Assembly (NCBI RefSeq): GCF_014645795.1
Contig: NZ_BMMK01000024.1
Span: 23,415 to 87,414 of the forward strand
Direction: 5' to 3'
From: Longimycelium tulufanense
GTDB taxonomy: Bacteria > Actinomycetota > Actinomycetes > Mycobacteriales > Pseudonocardiaceae
DNA length: 64,000 nucleotides
The position numbers and the translations under genes were made by a program. The first letter of the stretch is position 1; each line of letters begins with the position of its first letter. The notes under the pieces were generated by a model. The model was not told the DNA's origin. It was given only the letters and a program-made list of their open reading frames with translations, and did no database searches. Below are positions 61,056 to 64,000 of the stretch, in pieces.

Positions 61056-61391
61056 GTGGCCGCAGACGACGTGCAGGAACCCGCCCCGGAGGCTCGCGTG
61101 CCCAGCCGGCTGGAGCTGGTGCGCGACGTCACCCTCTACACCCTGGCCCGGCTGCTGCTGGTGCTCGCGGTGGCGGGGCTGCTGATGCTGGCCCGGGTGC
61201 CCCTGCTGGTGGCGCTCGCGGTGGGCGTGGTACTCGGCCTGCCGCTGTCGTTGCTGCTCTTCCGGGGGCTGCGGGTGCGCGTGGCGACCGGGCTGGCTGC
61301 GGCCGGCGCACGCCGCCGGGCCGAGCGCGAGAAGCTGCGGGCGCAGCTCCGCGGCGAGCAGCCGCGCGACGAGGGACCAGGAGCCCAGTAA
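61056..61391 (+). CDS. DUF4229 family membrane protein
   Basis: 111 residues with two close hydrophobic helices (VTLYTLARLLLVLAVAGLLML and LLVALAVGVVLGLPLSLLLF) and a basic C-terminus (RRRAEREKLRAQLRGEQ), as in DUF4229 proteins of actinobacteria. Function unknown. GTG 61056 follows TAGCCT by 8 nt. Confidence 0.82.
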   Translation: MAADDVQEPAPEARVPSRLELVRDVTLYTLARLLLVLAVAGLLMLARVPLLVALAVGVVLGLPLSLLLFRGLRVRVATGLAAAGARRRAEREKLRAQLRGEQPRDEGPGAQ

Positions 61392-61551
61392 AGAGCGCTT
61401 GGTAAAGGTTCCCTTGTGGATCTCGGCCGCCCGGACCGCGGAGCGGCCGAGAGTGTGTCGGACTCCACACCTTGCCGGGGCGGCACGACGCGGCAGAGCG
61501 GGCAACCTTCCGCTCGCGCAACCGCGCACACTCGGCCGGACTGGACAGGTG

Positions 61552-61830
61552 TCAGGCTCGGATCATGCAGTTCGCGCCGTCCCGAATTTCGACGTGCTCG
61601 TCGTCGAACCAGTACCCGTCGCTGCCGAGGTAGCGGAAGAGCAGGTTACTGCCGGGCGTGACCATGACGACCGCCGACCGCGTGCCGTTGGAACGGCGGC
61701 GGAGCAGATGGCGGCCCGGCGTCCAGTCATTGAAGTTGCCGACGACGCTGACCGGGCCGTCCGGGTCGTCCGCCGGTAGCACGAAGGTGACGCGCACCCG
61801 CCCGTCCCGCTGCTGGCGCATGTGAATCAC
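61552..61830 (-). CDS. Small CBM48/isoamylase-early-set domain protein
   Basis: 92 residues forming one beta-sandwich carbohydrate-binding module: VTFVLPADDPDGPVSVVGNFNDWTPGRHLL (residues about 13-43, with the NFNDW motif), then LLFRYLGSDGYWFDDEH. Such free-standing modules resemble the glycogen-binding domains of branching enzyme and AMPK beta. GTG 61830 has GGGAG 7 nt upstream; ATG 61821 is in frame. It faces a hypothetical divergent promoter region of the cysteine synthase-like gene. Confidence 0.85.
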   Translation of the reverse strand: MIHMRQQRDGRVRVTFVLPADDPDGPVSVVGNFNDWTPGRHLLRRRSNGTRSAVVMVTPGSNLLFRYLGSDGYWFDDEHVEIRDGANCMIRA

Positions 61831-61964
61831 GGTGTCGCTCCCGGGATGTGCCGTCTGGGTGAGATGTTGGTGACCATGGTCGGGGTAACCCGGCGGCGGA
61901 GACAGCACGCGGCCTGCGAAACCACCGGCTCGGAGGATCGCGCGCGAAAACCGGTCGCCCCGGT

Positions 61965-61970
61965 TACGCT
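61965..61970 (+). promoter_or_regulatory. -10 element TACGCT before the cysteine synthase-family gene
   Basis: TACGCT, 8 nt, then GTG at 61979. Confidence 0.5.
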
Positions 61971-61978
61971 GCGCCTTC

Positions 61979-63067
61979 GTGCAGGTCGACCGGTTTTGCG
62001 ACACCACCCGGAGCTGGGTCAACGAGGCTGTCCGGGTGATCGAGGCCGACGCCAACCGCAGCGCCGACACCCACCTCCTGCGCTACCCGCTTCCGGCCGA
62101 GTGGGGTATCGATCTTTACCTCAAGGACGAGTCCACCCATCCGACCGGCTCGCTCAAGCATCGGCTGGCTCGGTCGCTGTTCCTCTATGCGATCTGCAAC
62201 GGCTGGATCGTGGACGGGACACCGGTGATCGAGGCGTCCTCAGGATCCACCGCGGTCTCGGAGGCGTACTTCGCCAGTCTCGTCGGGTTGCCGTTCATCG
62301 CGGTGATGCCGCGCTCGACGAGCAGGGAGAAGGTCGCGCTGATCGAGCGGCAGGGTGGCCGCTGCCACTTCGTGGACTCGCCGGCCGCGATCTATGACGA
62401 GTCGCACCGGCTCGCCGCGAAGCTGGATGGCCATTTCATGGACCAGTTCACCCATGCGGAGCGCGCGACCGACTGGCGGGGCAACAACAACATCGCGGAA
62501 TCCATCTTCGAGCAGATGGCGCTGGAAACACACCCCGAGCCGACATGGATCGTGGTGGGTGCCGGGACCGGTGGGACCAGCGCAACGATCGGGCGGTACG
62601 TGCGGTATCGCAGGCACCACACCCGGCTGGCCGTGGTGGACCCGGAGTTCTCCGTGTTCTTCGAGGCATGGCGGGACGGGGACCCGACCCTGAGCGCCGA
62701 CCGCGGGTCGCGGATCGAGGGCATTGGGCGGCCCCGGGTCGAGCCGTCGTTCGTCGGCCAGGCCATTGATCGGATGATCAAGGTGCCGGATGCCGGTTCC
62801 CTCGCCGCGATCCGGTACGCCGAGCTCGTGCTCGGTCGTCGTGTTGGTGGCTCCACGGGCACCAACCTGTGGGGCGCGTTCCAGCTTCTCGCCCAGATGC
62901 GAGCTGCCGGGCAGCAGGGCAGCATCGTGACCCTGCTCTGTGACGGCGGAGAGCGGTACGCCCGCACCTACTACGACGATGCCTGGGTGGCCGCCGAGGG
63001 ACTCGATCTCGCTCCACACCTGGAAGTTCTCGAGCACTTCCACAAGACCGGTGCCTGGCCCGGCTGA
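61979..63067 (+). CDS. PLP-dependent cysteine synthase-family protein (Cds1-like)
   Basis: 362-residue fold-type II PLP enzyme. The PLP lysine is in [15 protein letters not shown], substrate loop [19 protein letters not shown], and phosphate-binding [18 protein letters not shown]. The closest described relative I recall is mycobacterial Cds1 (Rv3684), an L-cysteine desulfhydrase releasing H2S; cystathionine or cysteine synthase activity cannot be excluded. The N-terminus [20 protein letters not shown] is typical of this subgroup. Leaderless GTG start. Confidence 0.9.
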   Translation: MQVDRFCDTTRSWVNEAVRVIEADANRSADTHLLRYPLPAEWGIDLYLKDESTHPTGSLKHRLARSLFLYAICNGWIVDGTPVIEASSGSTAVSEAYFASLVGLPFIAVMPRSTSREKVALIERQGGRCHFVDSPAAIYDESHRLAAKLDGHFMDQFTHAERATDWRGNNNIAESIFEQMALETHPEPTWIVVGAGTGGTSATIGRYVRYRRHHTRLAVVDPEFSVFFEAWRDGDPTLSADRGSRIEGIGRPRVEPSFVGQAIDRMIKVPDAGSLAAIRYAELVLGRRVGGSTGTNLWGAFQLLAQMRAAGQQGSIVTLLCDGGERYARTYYDDAWVAAEGLDLAPHLEVLEHFHKTGAWPG

Positions 63068-63414
63068 GGTACCGCTCGATGCGCGGCGAGACTTTAGCCA
63101 AGCAGCGAGTGAGTGAGAGCGTCATCCCGGAGTCTGTTCGAACAGTACGCCGTAACGAGGCGGTTCGGATATCGGTCATGCGCGGAGGCGTCCTGAACCG
63201 ACAAAGGCTCGAAGCAGCAGGGCAAAGCGCGACAAGGCAGAAGCCTGTCGACAAGGCATGGATGTGATGTCTCGAAGGCAAATTTGACCGTAGTTGCGCC
63301 TGGTCGGATACCAAAAAACCCGCCGACCGGAGTAGGGGCCGGCCACCCGGACAGCGGAACGTCGTCGTTTATTCCTGACCTAGGATGGCGATGAACAGGT
63401 GAGAGCCGTACCTT
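63068..63414. other. A+T-richer intergenic region
   Basis: No gene. Contains the 12-bp palindrome CTGTTCGAACAG (63134-63145) and two -10-like hexamers, TAGGAT (63381-63386) and TACCTT (63409-63414), before the last gene. Confidence 0.45.
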
Positions 63415-63960
63415 ATGGGCGCGGTGACCCGGGGAGAGGGGAACTTGAGAGATCTGCGACGGCAGAACTCCACGGGGAGTGAACAGGGGGCCGAGGAACG
63501 TTCGATCGAGGAAAGGCGACTGGCCTGGGACTGGCTGGTACATGAGTTGCAGAAATTGAAACGTGAGGCTGGGTTGAGCTATGCTCAGATGGAGGCACGT
63601 CTCCGCGCGAAGGGAACACCTTACAGTGACTCTTCGCTGGAGCGCTACATAAACGGAAAGGTCCTGCCTCCCCGGGGTGCGGTCAAGGCAATAGGTGAGT
63701 TATGCGGTGGGGACAGCATTCGGCTGCTCGGCCTCTGGGAACTCGCAAGAACGTCGAAGTCAGGAAATGGTGGTACCGGTTTGACGGTCGGGGCGAATCC
63801 GGGGGCAGGGTCGGTTGCGAGTGCCTCCGAAGGCAGCGACGACCACCCCGTGCGCTGGCGGTTGGCCACAGTTCTTATCGTTGCCAGCTCAAGTGGCGTT
63901 GTGATTGTGCTGGTTTTGGTAATGATGATGTTGCTCACGTGGAACGCGGGCGTGCGTTGA
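63415..63960 (+). CDS. HTH protein with C-terminal membrane anchor
   Basis: 181 residues. Residues 40-100 look like an XRE-type HTH: WLVHELQKLKREAGLSYAQM, EARLRAKGTPYSDSSLERYI, NGKVLPPRGAVKAIGELCGG. A Gly/Ser-rich linker leads to one strongly hydrophobic segment (LATVLIVASSSGVVIVLVLV MMML region, 150-173) and a short tail. Third-position G/C is clearly lower than in the rest of the window, suggesting recent acquisition. ATG 63415 abuts a TACCTT hexamer; GTG 63424 is another start. DNA-binding proteins tethered to the membrane by a C-terminal helix are common in Pseudonocardiales. Confidence 0.72.
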   Translation: MGAVTRGEGNLRDLRRQNSTGSEQGAEERSIEERRLAWDWLVHELQKLKREAGLSYAQMEARLRAKGTPYSDSSLERYINGKVLPPRGAVKAIGELCGGDSIRLLGLWELARTSKSGNGGTGLTVGANPGAGSVASASEGSDDHPVRWRLATVLIVASSSGVVIVLVLVMMMLLTWNAGVR

Positions 63961-64000
63961 TCACGTCGCGCACGCTCCTAGTCGAGATCGACCGAGAGTA

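Noticed and set aside
63134..63145. LexA (SOS) box
   Set aside because: CTGTTCGAACAG contains GTTCGAAC, but the actinobacterial SOS box is CGAAC-N4-GTTCG, which is the opposite arrangement.
1..64000. tRNA, rRNA, insertion sequences or prophage
   Set aside because: No tRNA cloverleaf, rRNA segment, transposase or integrase was recognised in the window.

Overview
The window is high-GC actinobacterial DNA, most likely from a filamentous, mycothiol-producing member of the Pseudonocardiales. The evidence is very high G/C at third codon positions, mshA, the pairs senX3-regX3 and rex-hemA, a sigma-BldN/RsbN-type pair, bldC, and the 33-residue ribosomal protein bS22. The gene order, as I remember it, follows the Mycobacterium tuberculosis segment from about Rv0474 to Rv0530, with losses and insertions. 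The genus assignment is inference.

Layout. 1-9.2 kb: an XRE regulator with an HbhA-like protein and a DUF2516 membrane protein, an alpha/beta hydrolase, DJ-1/PfpI and YbaK proteins, then a minus-strand block (purU, a mycothiol-dependent isomerase-like protein, a methyltransferase and DUF2505) diverging from murB. 9.5-16.1 kb: a trypsin-like protease, an SDR, a lipoprotein L,D-transpeptidase, and a hydrolase-mshA-ybjN run. 16.1-17 kb: an unusual gene-free segment with eight consecutive inverted repeats. 17-28.3 kb: acyl-CoA ligase, phosphoglycerate mutase, senX3-regX3, ppx, a proline dehydrogenase/thioesterase pair, a frameshifted lipoprotein gene and proC. 28.3-34.4 kb: a small HTH regulator behind a structured leader, bS22, an epimerase-like protein, an acyltransferase, a YbjQ-like protein and a HAD phosphatase. 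34.5-36.7 kb: sigma-BldN-like factor and its RsbN-like anti-sigma factor. 37.7-39.4 kb: acyl-CoA dehydrogenase and a glutaredoxin-like protein. 40.6-53 kb: rex-hemA-hemC-hemD/cobA-hemB, five related small membrane proteins, two further membrane proteins and hemL. 52.3-58.7 kb: a histidine phosphatase, the system II cytochrome c maturation set (ResA-like, CcdA, ResB, CcsB) and a MinD-like ATPase. 58.7-64 kb: small regulators (ribbon-helix-helix, bldC, Lrp/AsnC), DUF4229, a CBM48-like protein, a cysteine synthase-family enzyme and a membrane-anchored HTH protein.

How the genes fit together. Rex (NADH/NAD+ sensing) heads the tetrapyrrole genes and has an 18-bp operator at its own promoter. HemL and the cytochrome c assembly genes lie just downstream, so heme supply and heme use are neighbours. 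SenX3-RegX3 has a Pho-box-like direct repeat upstream and is followed by ppx, in line with phosphate control. The developmental regulators BldN/RsbN and BldC suggest a sporulating or aerial-hyphae-forming life style.

Less expected observations: (1) a dispersed intergenic element present three times, each with a pair of DnaA-box-like 9-mers 19-20 bp apart, 6 bp from a conserved 74-82 bp core; (2) the hairpin array at 16.5-16.8 kb; (3) a TAnnnT -10 motif placed 6-8 nt before the start codon of at least fifteen genes (a sixteenth has a GAGAAT variant), indicating widespread leaderless transcription; (4) a stem-loop leader starting exactly where transcription of a small HTH gene should start.
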